Shown here piece by piece: positions 24,485 through 33,121 of a stretch of DNA of 64,000 bases; positions within the stretch are counted from its first letter, which is position 1; each line of letters starts with the position of its first letter. Source of the DNA: Oscillospiraceae bacterium (GTDB lineage: Bacteria; Bacillota; Clostridia; Oscillospirales; CAG-382); NCBI GenBank assembly GCA_015064955.1, contig SVRD01000004.1, forward strand, positions 1 through 64,000, written 5' to 3'. The position numbers and the translations under genes were made by a program. A model generated the notes under the pieces. The model worked only from the letters and a program-made list of their open reading frames with translations, was not told where the DNA came from and did no database searches.

Positions 24485-24979
24485 TCATACGAACTTATCA
24501 GATAATAAATAGCTGTCTATTTCACTGCGGCTTTTAAATATTATGATATTTTTATCATTGTATTTTTCAAGCAAAGCGTATACCGACGGAAGCTTTGTTG
24601 TTTTAAAGTCGATTATATACTGCTTGAACTCGGGGTCGAACTCCTCCTCTATCCAAGGCATCTCCTCCCTCTTTGTTCCGATTCTCGATTCAACACCGGA
24701 GAGGCATTCCTCGGTGGGAATATCGAGTAAAAACACCGTATCGCATTCTTTCATACGCATTTCAAGTGTGCGGCTGTAATTACCGTCGATTATCCAGCGA
24801 TCAGTAAAGAGAATTTCCGAAAGGCGCTTATCGAACTCGTCGGTCGGAATATTGGTTTTATCGGGCTTATGCCAGAGCATATCGAGATAGTGAAGCGGCA
24901 AGCCGGTTTTATCTCTCAACGCGCGCGAAAAAGTGCTTTTCCCCGATCCGGGACAACCGATTACTATGATTCTTTTCAT
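24485..24979 (-). CDS. P-loop kinase, FlaR/topology-modulation-like
   Basis: This 164-aa protein starts at the ATG at 24977-24979. It carries Walker [10 protein letters not shown] (about 8-16), [12 protein letters not shown] and [10 protein letters not shown], which are the marks of the FlaR-like or 'topology modulation' P-loop proteins, relatives of adenylate and shikimate kinases. The historic name does not define a reaction. It ends 19 nt upstream of the macro-domain gene, so it may be part of the same run of small genes. Confidence 0.75.
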   Translation of the reverse strand: MKRIIVIGCPGSGKSTFSRALRDKTGLPLHYLDMLWHKPDKTNIPTDEFDKRLSEILFTDRWIIDGNYSRTLEMRMKECDTVFLLDIPTEECLSGVESRIGTKREEMPWIEEEFDPEFKQYIIDFKTTKLPSVYALLEKYNDKNIIIFKSRSEIDSYLLSDKFV

Positions 24980-25148
24980 ACGGTTTTCACGCCCTTCCAC
25001 ATATATTTTGTCATATTATAGCATATTTTTACACATAATTCAACAGCTCGGTGTCCGCTTGTTCATTTTGTACCAAATTTAATTCCGATATTGTGTGCTT
25101 TTGCCGATTGAAAAAGGCCCTGATAAATGAGACAATATTTTTATAAAA

Positions 25149-25164
25149 GGGCATTTTAGTGCCC
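25149..25164 (+). other. 5'-leader hairpin of the CBM9-like lipoprotein gene
   Basis: GGGCA (25149-25153), TTTTAG loop, TGCCC (25160-25164), about 20 nt before the start codon and next to the RBS. No T-run follows, so it is not a terminator. A role in translation is possible. Confidence 0.35.
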
Positions 25165-25184
25165 CCAAAAATACGGAGGTTATT

Positions 25185-26183
25185 ATGAAATTCATCGCAC
25201 TTATTCTTACTTTCGTGCTCGCATTTTCATTTGTAGCGTGCAACGAAAGCGGCGAACAGAGTCTTGATGATTCTTCTGTCACCGCATCGACGCCCGCAGA
25301 GCAATCCAACGGCAAGGAATCCGAAGTTGTTTCCGAAGATGCTTCCGAAGCTGTTTCCGAAACCGTTTCCGAGGAAGCTTCCGAAGAAGTTTCCGAGACT
25401 GTTTCCGACGATCCTTCCGAAGAGGTTTCTGAAGAATCCGGCGAACCCGAAGAGCCGACCGAAATCGTTTACGACGACCTTTCTATCGGCAAGGCAAGCA
25501 CCGCTCCCGTCGTTGACGGTGAGGTAGGCAAGGACGAATACACCACCGAAATCAAATTTGACATCGACAGCTCTTTCTGGAGCTCGGGCTCTACCGAGGG
25601 TGCAGAAAACTATGACGTTATCCTTTATCTCAGCTGGGACGAAAATTATCTTTACTCGGCTGTTTCGGTAAAGGTTGGTATGCCCAGAACCTATAACAAC
25701 ACGAACTTCACTCAGGAGCGTCCTTATATCTTTGACCGCAGACACGTTATGACTGCATTGGTATTGGGTGATCCTGACGATCCCAAGTATATGGCTCCCG
25801 ACGGTAAAGAGTGGGATTGGGGTGCTGCATACAACTCTGGATTGGCAAACGAATGGACTGTAACCGCTCAGCCTGACGGCAGCAATATCTGCACCGATCA
25901 CTTCGGTAATCTTACCACCAACTACGATTTTGAATACGTAGTCGGTGTTTCGAAGCACGACGACGAAATCTACGAGCAGGCGATTCCCTGGAAGGCACTC
26001 GCTCACGGCGCTGAGTTCAAGGCAGAGGCAGGATCGATTCTCGGCTATGCATTTACCTGCTGCTGTGAAGAGGTTGACATTTCGGTCGATATCGACCCCG
26101 ATGCAATCTATGCTTGCTTCGGTAACGGCATCACTTCTTACAAGAATTTCGCTGACTACGTCGCAATCACTCTCGCTGAATAA
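25185..26183 (+). CDS. Lipoprotein with Ser-Glu linker and CBM9-like domain
   Basis: This 332-aa protein has a lipoprotein signal ending FVAC (Cys19), then a Ser/Glu/Val-rich linker to about residue 85 (SEEVSET units), then a beta-sandwich domain of the CBM9/DOMON-like type: APVVDGEVGKDEYT, VILYLSWDENYLYSAVSV and YEQAIPWKAL. Family 9 domains bind the ends of sugars and often sit on surface glycan proteins. Ligand binding is inferred. The linker has the same composition as that of the CAP lipoprotein at 16354. A terminator follows. Confidence 0.82.
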   Translation: MKFIALILTFVLAFSFVACNESGEQSLDDSSVTASTPAEQSNGKESEVVSEDASEAVSETVSEEASEEVSETVSDDPSEEVSEESGEPEEPTEIVYDDLSIGKASTAPVVDGEVGKDEYTTEIKFDIDSSFWSSGSTEGAENYDVILYLSWDENYLYSAVSVKVGMPRTYNNTNFTQERPYIFDRRHVMTALVLGDPDDPKYMAPDGKEWDWGAAYNSGLANEWTVTAQPDGSNICTDHFGNLTTNYDFEYVVGVSKHDDEIYEQAIPWKALAHGAEFKAEAGSILGYAFTCCCEEVDISVDIDPDAIYACFGNGITSYKNFADYVAITLAE

Positions 26184-26194
26184 TACTTTATACA

Positions 26195-26228
26195 AAAACA
26201 GCTATCCCGCTCGGGATAGCTGTTTTTT
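26195..26228 (+). terminator. Terminator of the CBM9-like lipoprotein gene
   Basis: 14-bp stem AAAACAGCTATCCC / GGGATAGCTGTTTT with a GCTC loop and a T-run. Confidence 0.85.
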
Positions 26229-26237
26229 GTTTTGGTT

Positions 26238-27089
26238 TTATACCGTTCCGCTAACGGTAAGGGTTACTGTTCCGGGGATTACGACCCACTCGCCCGTAAC
26301 GGCATCACGCACGTAGCTTGCCGCAGGTACGGTGATCTCACCGGGCAGAGTGGAAAATGCGCCTGTTGCTTCATCGTAATTATAATTTTCGGGCGAGCTC
26401 CAGGCAACGCCGTTGTAGGAGACCGAGATATTGCTGAGAATCGGATCGAAGGTGTCGCTTACCACGATATTATCGTTTGCAACAGCAGGCTCGTTGCCGT
26501 TGTTACTGATAACAAAGGTATAGGTTATCTGACCGTTTTCGGTCACGGTTGTAGGTGTCAGCGATTTGGAAATCGCGAGCAGAGGTGCTCCCGCCGCGGA
26601 AACAGATTCTTCGGCAGTGATAGGTGTGATTCCCGCACCGCTTACAGTTGCGGCGTTATTGATAACACCGTCGGCTTCGGGAGAAGCGAATGCATTTGCT
26701 TTGGCAGTATATGCCACTGTTGCAACGCTGTTTGCGGGGACGTTTATACCGCTGATCACTAAGTCATCGCCGACTGTTACTGTGGGATCCGCTTGAAGAA
26801 CACCGTTTACGAAATAGGTCACCGAACCGTTGACATAGTCGAGAGGCTGAACTGTTGATCCGCCGAAATCATACGCACCGAGGTCATCGGAGATGCTCAA
26901 CCCTGTAAACGAAGTGTTGCCCGAATTGACTATATTTACGATATAGGTGATTTCCGAATTCGGCGAATAACTGTCTGCCGCTGCGGTTTTTGTAACCGAC
27001 AGCGCTTCGAGTATCTCGCCGGTTGTGATATTGGAATTCACAATGCCGCCGTTATAGGAAAGTGTCGCCTGATTATAGAATATTGCCAT
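26238..27089 (-). CDS. DUF11-repeat protein
   Basis: This 283-aa protein starts at the ATG at 27087-27089 after AAAGGAG. It holds two DUF11-like beta-sandwich repeats: one from ALSVTKTAAADSYSPNSEI with YIVNIVNSGN, and one from LLAISKSLTPTTVTENGQI with YTFVISNNGN. These occur in large surface proteins of Gram-positives. Unusually there is no signal peptide and no membrane anchor, and the chain is short. It begins MAIFYNQATLSYN, a form seen in cytosol-exported or phage-like structural proteins, so its location is unclear. Confidence 0.75.
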   Translation of the reverse strand: MAIFYNQATLSYNGGIVNSNITTGEILEALSVTKTAAADSYSPNSEITYIVNIVNSGNTSFTGLSISDDLGAYDFGGSTVQPLDYVNGSVTYFVNGVLQADPTVTVGDDLVISGINVPANSVATVAYTAKANAFASPEADGVINNAATVSGAGITPITAEESVSAAGAPLLAISKSLTPTTVTENGQITYTFVISNNGNEPAVANDNIVVSDTFDPILSNISVSYNGVAWSSPENYNYDEATGAFSTLPGEITVPAASYVRDAVTGEWVVIPGTVTLTVSGTV

Positions 27090-27158
27090 TTTAAACTCCT
27101 TTCTTTCAGGCATAAAAGCCTGTCATGACAATATATGATTTTCAGAGAGACACTGTTA

Positions 27159-27190
27159 CAAAAAAGAAAACCGTCCGAAGACGGTTTTCT
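27159..27190 (-). terminator. Terminator of the small lipoprotein gene
   Basis: 10-bp stem AGAAAACCGT / ACGGTTTTCT with A-run on the left, which is a T-run on the minus strand. Confidence 0.8.
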
Positions 27191-27204
27191 TATATGTTTA
27201 CTGA

Positions 27205-27540
27205 TTAGTCTTCAACTCTGGTGAATTCCTGAGCTTCGCCTTCTACGGTGATGGTGAGAGTGTCGCCGTCAACCTTAAATTCAGCGTCCTTGAACATTTC
27301 TTCGGTTTCGCCCATAAAGCTTGCGGAAGCGGTGAGCTTATCGCCGTCAACAGACCAGGTCATATCCATGGAAACGCCCATTGTTGACATAGAGCCCTTG
27401 CCGTCTTCTTCAAACTTAAACTGAACGGTGAGGCCTTCTTCCTCAGCTTCCCATGTGCCGATAATGTCGTTACCGCCGCAGGAAACGAGAACTGCGCTGA
27501 GCATAAGAACTACGAGAACGAGTGATAATACCTTTTTCAT
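27205..27540 (-). CDS. Small lipoprotein, lipocalin-like beta domain (DUF5640-like)
   Basis: This 111-aa protein starts at the ATG at 27538-27540 after GGAGG. The lipobox LVSC is near residue 21. The mature part is all beta: IIGTWEAEEEGLTVQFKFEED, then a WSVDGDKLT strand and FKVDGDTLTITVEG. This pattern fits small DUF5640/lipocalin-like exported domains. Function is unknown. A similar domain seems to recur at 31781. Confidence 0.75.
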   Translation of the reverse strand: MKKVLSLVLVVLMLSAVLVSCGGNDIIGTWEAEEEGLTVQFKFEEDGKGSMSTMGVSMDMTWSVDGDKLTASASFMGETEEMFKDAEFKVDGDTLTITVEGEAQEFTRVED

Positions 27541-27735
27541 AATGTATACCTCCAAATATTTGATGCGTAATCACATCATCGTATTAACATTATGCAACAT
27601 TTTTAAGAAAATGTCAATATATTTTGTAATATTTTATTGATACTTTTCACTTTAATTCAATTTTTTTGAACATTTTGTCAATTCTCTTTGGTTTTATGCT
27701 GTCGTTAAATTGAAATACGCGATATTGTCGACTGA

Positions 27736-27999
27736 TTACTTGTCCTTCGACAGTGCCCAGCCTACCGCCGAGAACAACGCGATTGCAACAAAGCACCAGC
27801 CAACAATACAGACCGGATGCGACAAAATGAGCGTGCGAGTTATGAATATTGCAGTGGGACCATCGGCACCGCCGATTATCGCGGTTGATGAATTGTTGTC
27901 CTGCGATGCGCTCACCGCAACGGAAATCAACACAAAAGCAATCAAAGTCACCGCTATTGCAAGCGAAGCGATAGTTATTATTTTAAATGTTTTTTTCAT
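27736..27999 (-). CDS. Small membrane protein with Na+-decarboxylase beta-subunit motif
   Basis: This 87-aa protein starts at the ATG at 27997-27999 after GGAGG. It has two hydrophobic helices (about 8-30 and 58-80) and between them IIGGADGPTAIFIT, the hallmark of the beta subunit of sodium-pumping decarboxylases (OadB/GcdB, around 400 aa). The whole protein is a fraction of that length, so it cannot be the pump itself. Similar mini-proteins are commonly labelled decarboxylase beta subunit. No alpha or gamma subunit gene is nearby. Confidence 0.7.
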   Translation of the reverse strand: MKKTFKIITIASLAIAVTLIAFVLISVAVSASQDNNSSTAIIGGADGPTAIFITRTLILSHPVCIVGWCFVAIALFSAVGWALSKDK

Positions 28000-28216
28000 A
28001 GCACCGTCCTCCAATACTTTTTCTGAATTATTATAGCACAATCCCCGATAATTGTAAAGCAATCACACTCATACTCGCCATTTTAATGATTTTGCATAAA
28101 AAACAAGTGTAAAAAATATGTAAATCTATAATTCTTATTATTGATTTTGTACAGAAGATATTGTATTATAATAATGGCATTATAAGGAATTAATTTAAGA
28201 AAGAGGTTTTTTAAAC

Positions 28217-29821
28217 ATGGCTAACATCGATCTTAGCAAATACGGTATTACCGGCACTACTGAAATCGTTCATAACCCCTCCTATGAAGTACTCTTTGAA
28301 GAAGAAACCAAGCCCGGCCTCGAAGGCTACGAAAAGGGTCAGGTCAGCGAACTCGGCGCTGTTAACGTAATGACCGGTATCTACACCGGCCGTTCGCCCA
28401 AAGACAAGTACATCGTTATGGACGAAAACTCCAAGGACACCGTTTGGTGGACCTCCGACGAATACAAGAACGACAACCACCCTGCTTCCATCGAAACCTG
28501 GAACACTTTGAAGGACCTCGCAGTTAAAGAGCTTTCCAACAAGAGACTCTTTGTTGTAGATGCATTCTGCGGCGCAAACAAGGACACCAGAATGGCAGTT
28601 CGCTTTATCGTTGAAGTTGCTTGGCAGGCTCACTTCATCAAGAATATGTTCATTATTCCTTCTGATGAAGAACTCGCAAGCTTCGAGCCCGACTTCGTAG
28701 TATACAATGCTTCCAAGGCAAAGGTTGAAAACTACAAGGAACTCGGCCTCAACTCCGAAACCGCAGTTGTATTCAACATCACCTCTCGCGAGCAGGTTAT
28801 TCTTAACACCTGGTACGGCGGCGAAATGAAGAAGGGTATGTTCTCGATGATGAACTACTACCTCCCCCTCAAGGGCATCGCTTCCATGCACTGCTCCGCT
28901 AACACCGATATGAACGGCGAAAACACCGCTCTCTTCTTCGGTCTCTCCGGCACCGGCAAGACCACCCTTTCCACCGATCCCAAGCGTCTCCTTATCGGTG
29001 ACGACGAACACGGCTGGGACGACAACGGCGTATTCAACTTCGAAGGCGGCTGCTACGCAAAGGTTATCAATCTCGACAAGGATTCCGAACCCGATATCTA
29101 CAACGCAATCAAGAGAAACGCTCTTCTCGAAAACGTTACTCTCGATGAAAACGGCGTTATCGACTTCGCTGACAAGAGCGTAACCGAAAACACCCGCGTT
29201 TCCTACCCCATCAGCCACATCAACAACATCGTTCGTCCTGTTTCTGCAGCTCCTGCAGCAAAGAACGTTATCTTCCTTTCCGCTGACGCATTCGGCGTTC
29301 TTCCTCCTGTTTCGATCCTTACTCCCGAACAGGCTCAGTACTACTTCCTTTCCGGCTTCACCGCAAAGCTTGCTGGTACCGAACGCGGAATCAAGGAACC
29401 CACTCCTACCTTCTCTGCTTGCTTCGGTCAGGCGTTCCTCGAACTCCACCCCACCAAGTATGCTGAAGAGCTCGTTAAGAAGATGGAAGTCAGCGGTGCA
29501 AAGGCTTACCTCGTAAACACCGGCTGGAACGGCACCGGCAAGCGTATCTCCATTAAGGATACCCGCGGCATCATCGACGGCATCCTCAACGGCGACATCG
29601 CTAATGCTCCCACCAAGAAGATCCCCTACTTCGATTTCGAAGTTCCCACCGAGCTTCCCGGCGTTGACAGCGGCATTCTCGATCCCAGAGATACCTATGC
29701 AAACGTAAGCGATTGGGAAGAAAAGGCAAAGGATCTCGCTTCCAGATTCATCAAGAACTTCGACAAGTACACCGGCAACGATGCTGGTAAGGCACTTGTT
29801 GAAGCAGGTCCCAAGCTTTAA
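28217..29821 (+). CDS. pckA: Phosphoenolpyruvate carboxykinase (ATP)
   Basis: This 534-aa protein matches Pck[11 protein letters not shown], the kinase loop [13 protein letters not shown] (about 243-255), [19 protein letters not shown] and [11 protein letters not shown]. It interconverts oxaloacetate + ATP and PEP + CO2 in the cytoplasm. In anaerobes it often runs toward oxaloacetate. The gene uses a strong C-ending codon bias compared with its neighbours, as expected for a highly expressed enzyme. RBS is GAGG; a TATAAT-like -10 lies at about 28167-28172. A strong terminator follows. Confidence 0.97.
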   Translation: MANIDLSKYGITGTTEIVHNPSYEVLFEEETKPGLEGYEKGQVSELGAVNVMTGIYTGRSPKDKYIVMDENSKDTVWWTSDEYKNDNHPASIETWNTLKDLAVKELSNKRLFVVDAFCGANKDTRMAVRFIVEVAWQAHFIKNMFIIPSDEELASFEPDFVVYNASKAKVENYKELGLNSETAVVFNITSREQVILNTWYGGEMKKGMFSMMNYYLPLKGIASMHCSANTDMNGENTALFFGLSGTGKTTLSTDPKRLLIGDDEHGWDDNGVFNFEGGCYAKVINLDKDSEPDIYNAIKRNALLENVTLDENGVIDFADKSVTENTRVSYPISHINNIVRPVSAAPAAKNVIFLSADAFGVLPPVSILTPEQAQYYFLSGFTAKLAGTERGIKEPTPTFSACFGQAFLELHPTKYAEELVKKMEVSGAKAYLVNTGWNGTGKRISIKDTRGIIDGILNGDIANAPTKKIPYFDFEVPTELPGVDSGILDPRDTYANVSDWEEKAKDLASRFIKNFDKYTGNDAGKALVEAGPKL

Positions 29822-29852
29822 TCGAGTCGTTAATAATTCAGTTTGTTAAAAA

Positions 29853-29886
29853 AGAAACAGCGTGGAATCACGCTGTTTCTTTTTTT
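29853..29886 (+). terminator. Terminator of pckA
   Basis: Perfect 12-bp stem AGAAACAGCGTG (29853-29864) / CACGCTGTTTCT (29869-29880), GAAT loop, then TTTTTT. Confidence 0.88.
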
Positions 29887-29890
29887 ATTA

Positions 29891-29919
29891 TTGAATTATG
29901 GCGAAAACTGTTGTATAAT
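29891..29919 (+). promoter_or_regulatory. Promoter of the CdsB-family gene
   Basis: TTGAAT (29891-29896), 17-nt spacer, TATAAT (29914-29919), 30 nt before the start codon. Confidence 0.65.
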
Positions 29920-29949
29920 GATATGAAGAGTAGCTTTTCGGAGGCATTT

Positions 29950-31218
29950 ATGTTGATTGAAAAGATAAGTCGGGATTTTCTCGATATACTGAAGGAAGAG
30001 CTTATTCCTGCTATGGGCTGTACAGAGCCGATAGCCTTGGCTTATGCTTCGGCAAAAGCGAGGGCTGTTTTGGGCCGCGATCCCGAGCAGATCAGGGCAA
30101 AATGCAGCGGTAATATTATCAAAAACGTTCGATGTGTACGTATTCCCAATTCCGAGGGAATGACGGGTATCGAAGCGGCTTGTGCATTGGGCGCATTGGC
30201 AGGAGATGCCGACAGATGTATGGAGGTCCTGGAGGGTGTAACACGCGATTCCCTGCTCAAGACGGTAAGCTTTTTACGCAACGAGTGCTGTTCTGTCGAG
30301 TACCTTGAATCAACTATTCCGCTCCATTTTATCATCGAGCTTTCCGCATGCGGAGAATCGGCTTCTGTCGAGGTGCGATACAGCCATACAAATATTGTTC
30401 GTATTATCAAAAACGGCGAAACGCTGTTTATGACTGAGGGATTGAAGGAGGTTACTGAGGTAGCCGACAGAAGCGAGCTCAGCATCGACAATATTTACTC
30501 TTTCGCCGAGGAAACCGATATTTCACTTATCCGCAATTTTACCGACAGACAGATCGAATGTAATATGGCGATCGCCGAACGCGGTATGAAGGGTGATTTT
30601 GGAATCGGTATCGGTAAAGCTATTATCGAATTCTTTCCAAATACGATTTTCAATAAAATGCGCGCCTATGCTTCGGCGGCGTCCGAGGCGCGAATGGAGG
30701 GTTGTGATCTTCCGGTTATTATCACCTCGGGCAGCGGAAATCAAGGCATAACCTCGACCGTTCCGATAATCGTTTATGCGTACGAAAAAGGTATAGATGA
30801 GGAAAAAATGCACCGAGCGCTTATATTCTCGGCACTTCTTACCGTTTACCAAAAGGAATATATCGGAAAGCTTTCGGCGTTTTGCGGAGCTGTCTCGGCG
30901 GCGTGCTCGGCAGGTGCGGCTATCACATATATGTGCGGCGGTTCTTTAACACAAATCAAGGACACAATAGACAACACGCTTGCCGATATCCCCGGCATTA
31001 TATGCGACGGTGCTAAGGCTTCATGTGCCGCAAAGATATCTTCGGCGCTCGATGCCGCATTCTTCGCTCACGCATTGGCAATGCAGGGTAAAGCATATGC
31101 ATCCAACACCGGAATACTTCAGGACGACACTGCGGCTACGATCAGCTGTGTGGGGCATATCGGCAGAGTCGGTATGCAGCCGACCGACCAAGAAATCGTA
31201 AAGATTATGATACAATGA
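29950..31218 (+). CDS. L-cysteine desulfidase / UPF0597-family protein (CdsB-like)
   Basis: The protein is 422 aa from the ATG at 29950 after GGAGG; the longer form has no RBS. It has PAMGCTEPIALAYA (about 17-30), SGNIIKNV, ITSGSGNQG, ACSAGAAI and DIPGIICDGAK with several conserved Cys. These mark the CdsB/YhaM family, related to the alpha chain of iron-sulfur L-serine dehydratases. Characterised members split L-cysteine to pyruvate, ammonia and sulfide with a 4Fe-4S cluster; others remain unassigned. The pyruvate would feed central metabolism beside pckA, though the two have separate promoters. Confidence 0.87.
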   Translation: MLIEKISRDFLDILKEELIPAMGCTEPIALAYASAKARAVLGRDPEQIRAKCSGNIIKNVRCVRIPNSEGMTGIEAACALGALAGDADRCMEVLEGVTRDSLLKTVSFLRNECCSVEYLESTIPLHFIIELSACGESASVEVRYSHTNIVRIIKNGETLFMTEGLKEVTEVADRSELSIDNIYSFAEETDISLIRNFTDRQIECNMAIAERGMKGDFGIGIGKAIIEFFPNTIFNKMRAYASAASEARMEGCDLPVIITSGSGNQGITSTVPIIVYAYEKGIDEEKMHRALIFSALLTVYQKEYIGKLSAFCGAVSAACSAGAAITYMCGGSLTQIKDTIDNTLADIPGIICDGAKASCAAKISSALDAAFFAHALAMQGKAYASNTGILQDDTAATISCVGHIGRVGMQPTDQEIVKIMIQ

Positions 31219-31245
31219 AAATTTTTACATAAACGGAGGTATTAG

Positions 31246-31722
31246 ATGAACAAAAAATACGAACTCCGCGATTTATTGTTAAGAATTTTTATTACGTTGA
31301 TTATTATTTTTGCAATTCCGTTTTTATTCTTTTTTATATGCAGTGTCGTTATTTCCAAAACGGTCGGTTTGGTTTTAGGTTGTACCGTTTTTGTTGGGTT
31401 GATCATTATTACGCTATGTAACTTATCTGCTTTCACATATTGTATTTTTGACGATAACGGTTTTATTATACGCACACTAACGGGAAAAAGAGTCGAAATA
31501 CTTTGGTCCGATATACGAAACACCGAATACGAGTGCATCGCTACAAACAACGCTCAATGCCCTACCAAGCCGCTGTGCTTACTCATATACACTGACAACT
31601 ACTCCTGCAAGCCCGATATATTTCACTATATGCCGAAATCGGGATATGCGATCACATTTAAGGATTTCAGTTGTACTGCCAAGACGGCAAAGAGGTACTT
31701 AAAAGAATACTCGTCTTTTTAG
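31246..31722 (+). CDS. Two-helix membrane protein of unknown function
   Basis: This 158-aa protein starts after GGAGG, 27 nt downstream of the CdsB-like gene. It has two hydrophobic helices (about 10-32 and 40-62), then a soluble domain with FDDNGFIIRTLTGKRVEILW that resembles a small bacterial PH-like fold. I do not recognise a named family. It may be co-transcribed with the upstream gene. Confidence 0.7.
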   Translation: MNKKYELRDLLLRIFITLIIIFAIPFLFFFICSVVISKTVGLVLGCTVFVGLIIITLCNLSAFTYCIFDDNGFIIRTLTGKRVEILWSDIRNTEYECIATNNAQCPTKPLCLLIYTDNYSCKPDIFHYMPKSGYAITFKDFSCTAKTAKRYLKEYSSF

Positions 31723-31740
31723 TTGACAAGTCGAAAAACA

Positions 31741-31781
31741 AAGAGTCTTTCGTTTTTAGATACGAAAGACTCTTTTTTGTT
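31741..31781. terminator. Bidirectional terminator
   Basis: 13-bp stem AAGAGTCTTTCGT (31741-31753) / ACGAAAGACTCTT (31762-31774), T-run on the plus side and A-run upstream. It lies between convergent units. Confidence 0.82.
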
Positions 31782-32041
31782 TATTCGATATAGATATACG
31801 TATTGACCGAACCGAAGCTATCGCTGATCAAGAGCTTATTCCCTTCGATTTGATAAGCAAATTCGCTCGATGTAAAGTCGCCGATAAAGTGAATTGTCAC
31901 CGAAGTGCCGTTATCTGTATACTCAAACTCCTTTGAAGCGCCCAGAAAGCCATAGGAGCCTTTTCCGTGCTCGCAGAAGTTATATACAGCGCCCCTGAAG
32001 ATCGACGATTCCCACGATCCGATCAGCTTACTTACGCCCAA
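31781..32041 (-). CDS. Small lipocalin-like protein overlapping the upstream gene
   Basis: An open frame of about 87 aa follows the 199-aa gene in another frame and overlaps its last codons. The likely start is a TTG (32039-32041) preceded by GAGGAAG. It reads LGVSKLIGSWESSIF, then GKGSYGFLG and LLISDSFG, a beta pattern like the lipocalin/DUF5640-like domain at 27205. Without a signal it would be cytosolic. The alternative is that it was once the C-terminal domain of the upstream protein and a frameshift near 32035-32045 split them. Confidence 0.5.
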   Translation of the reverse strand: MGVSKLIGSWESSIFRGAVYNFCEHGKGSYGFLGASKEFEYTDNGTSVTIHFIGDFTSSEFAYQIEGNKLLISDSFGSVNTYIYIE

Positions 32042-32631
32042 GGATCTTCCTCTGCGGGAACACGGATATCCGAAAGGCACTGAATGTCATTCAGGAACCA
32101 TTCACCTGTCGAGGGCTTTTTGCGAAGCTTGATCGACTGAGGATTATCGGCGCCGTTGCTCTTCACCCAAAGGGTCGCCCAATTTTCGTTATCGAAGGAA
32201 TAGGGGTTTTCGATAATCGAAATCTTATAAGGTGTATTGGGTTTATATCCGTTTGCGGTAGTCGCACCGTCGAAAAATGCGAACGCCTTATAAATCTTGC
32301 CGCTGAGTCTTTCCTTGATAAATTGCTTTTCATAGGTACTCACGTCGGCGGGGCCCTTTAAGAAATTAAGCATTTCATAGGTTGCATCGGCATTCTTTTC
32401 GTAATTACAAAGCACGGCAACAGTCAAAGCCGCGGTCTTGAATGCGGTATCGAGCTTTGCTTCGGGCAGAGCCTGAAGCTCCGAAAGATTTGTCGGAAGA
32501 GATGCGAAGCTGAATTCTTCGGTATGGTTTCTTCCCTTACCAATAGAAGAAACCGCTTCGTTCACCGCTTGCGATACCTCTTTTTTTACTGCACTTTCAG
32601 CCATTCTTTTAAGTGAATCAAATAATCCCAT
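32032..32631 (-). CDS. DUF6935-like protein
   Basis: This 199-aa protein starts after AGGAGG with MGLFDSLKRM. It has a helical N-terminal region (KKEVSQAVNEAV), then a SFASLPTNLSELQALPEAK segment, KGPADVSTYEKQFIKERL and a late FFDGATTANGYKP. This resembles the DUF6935 family of Clostridia. It ends RVPAEEDPWA and overlaps the following frame by about 10 nt. No function is known. It is 10 nt downstream of the 152-aa gene. Confidence 0.6.
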   Translation of the reverse strand: MGLFDSLKRMAESAVKKEVSQAVNEAVSSIGKGRNHTEEFSFASLPTNLSELQALPEAKLDTAFKTAALTVAVLCNYEKNADATYEMLNFLKGPADVSTYEKQFIKERLSGKIYKAFAFFDGATTANGYKPNTPYKISIIENPYSFDNENWATLWVKSNGADNPQSIKLRKKPSTGEWFLNDIQCLSDIRVPAEEDPWA

Positions 32632-32641
32632 AATTATCCTC

Positions 32642-33100
32642 CTATTCAGCCTTTACGAATCTGATGTTCATCAAGCTTAAAAATCCGTCTTCATCGATAG
32701 CTTTTACCCAGCTGTCTGCTTCTTCGTCGAACACCTCGCCCTTGATAGCGGTGTCATACCAAAGCACGCCGTTTCTTTCTTCCCAAGCAAGCGGTGCTTG
32801 AGTGATCATTCCGTCGTAGAGAGTAATCTCGCCGGATTCTGCTGCAGCCTGTACCTCTTCCTTGCTGACTCCTTCGGGAATCGGCATAAGAAGATAAAGC
32901 TTGCCGTCCTCGTCAATTGAAATCTGAGTACCGATCATTCCCTTGCGTTCTTTCATTTCGTCGGCAACAGCTTCGGGATCGTTTTCATCGATATACATCA
33001 TAGGACTTGCAAGATATTCGTCGGCAGACAAATAAACGAGTCCGTCTTTTTCGTCGAATACGCAGATTGAGTGAAAATGCCATTTTCCGATATAGTTCAT
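32642..33100 (-). CDS. Hypothetical acidic protein
   Basis: This 152-aa cytosolic protein starts after AAGGAG with MNYIGKWHFHSI. It is acidic and beta-rich, with YIDENDPEAVADEMKERKG and a late WYDTAIKGEVFDEEA. It begins a three-gene minus-strand run with the DUF6935-like gene and the small lipocalin-like frame. I do not recognise it. Confidence 0.65.
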   Translation of the reverse strand: MNYIGKWHFHSICVFDEKDGLVYLSADEYLASPMMYIDENDPEAVADEMKERKGMIGTQISIDEDGKLYLLMPIPEGVSKEEVQAAAESGEITLYDGMITQAPLAWEERNGVLWYDTAIKGEVFDEEADSWVKAIDEDGFLSLMNIRFVKAE

Positions 33101-33121
33101 AGTTTTCTCCTTGATATTATG

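Noticed and set aside
27736-27999. Functional oxaloacetate decarboxylase beta subunit
   Set aside because: The motif is there but the protein is far too short to be the pump.
28211-29449. 412-aa minus-strand open frame
   Set aside because: Antisense to pckA; long only because pckA has strong C-ending codon bias that removes stops on the other strand.
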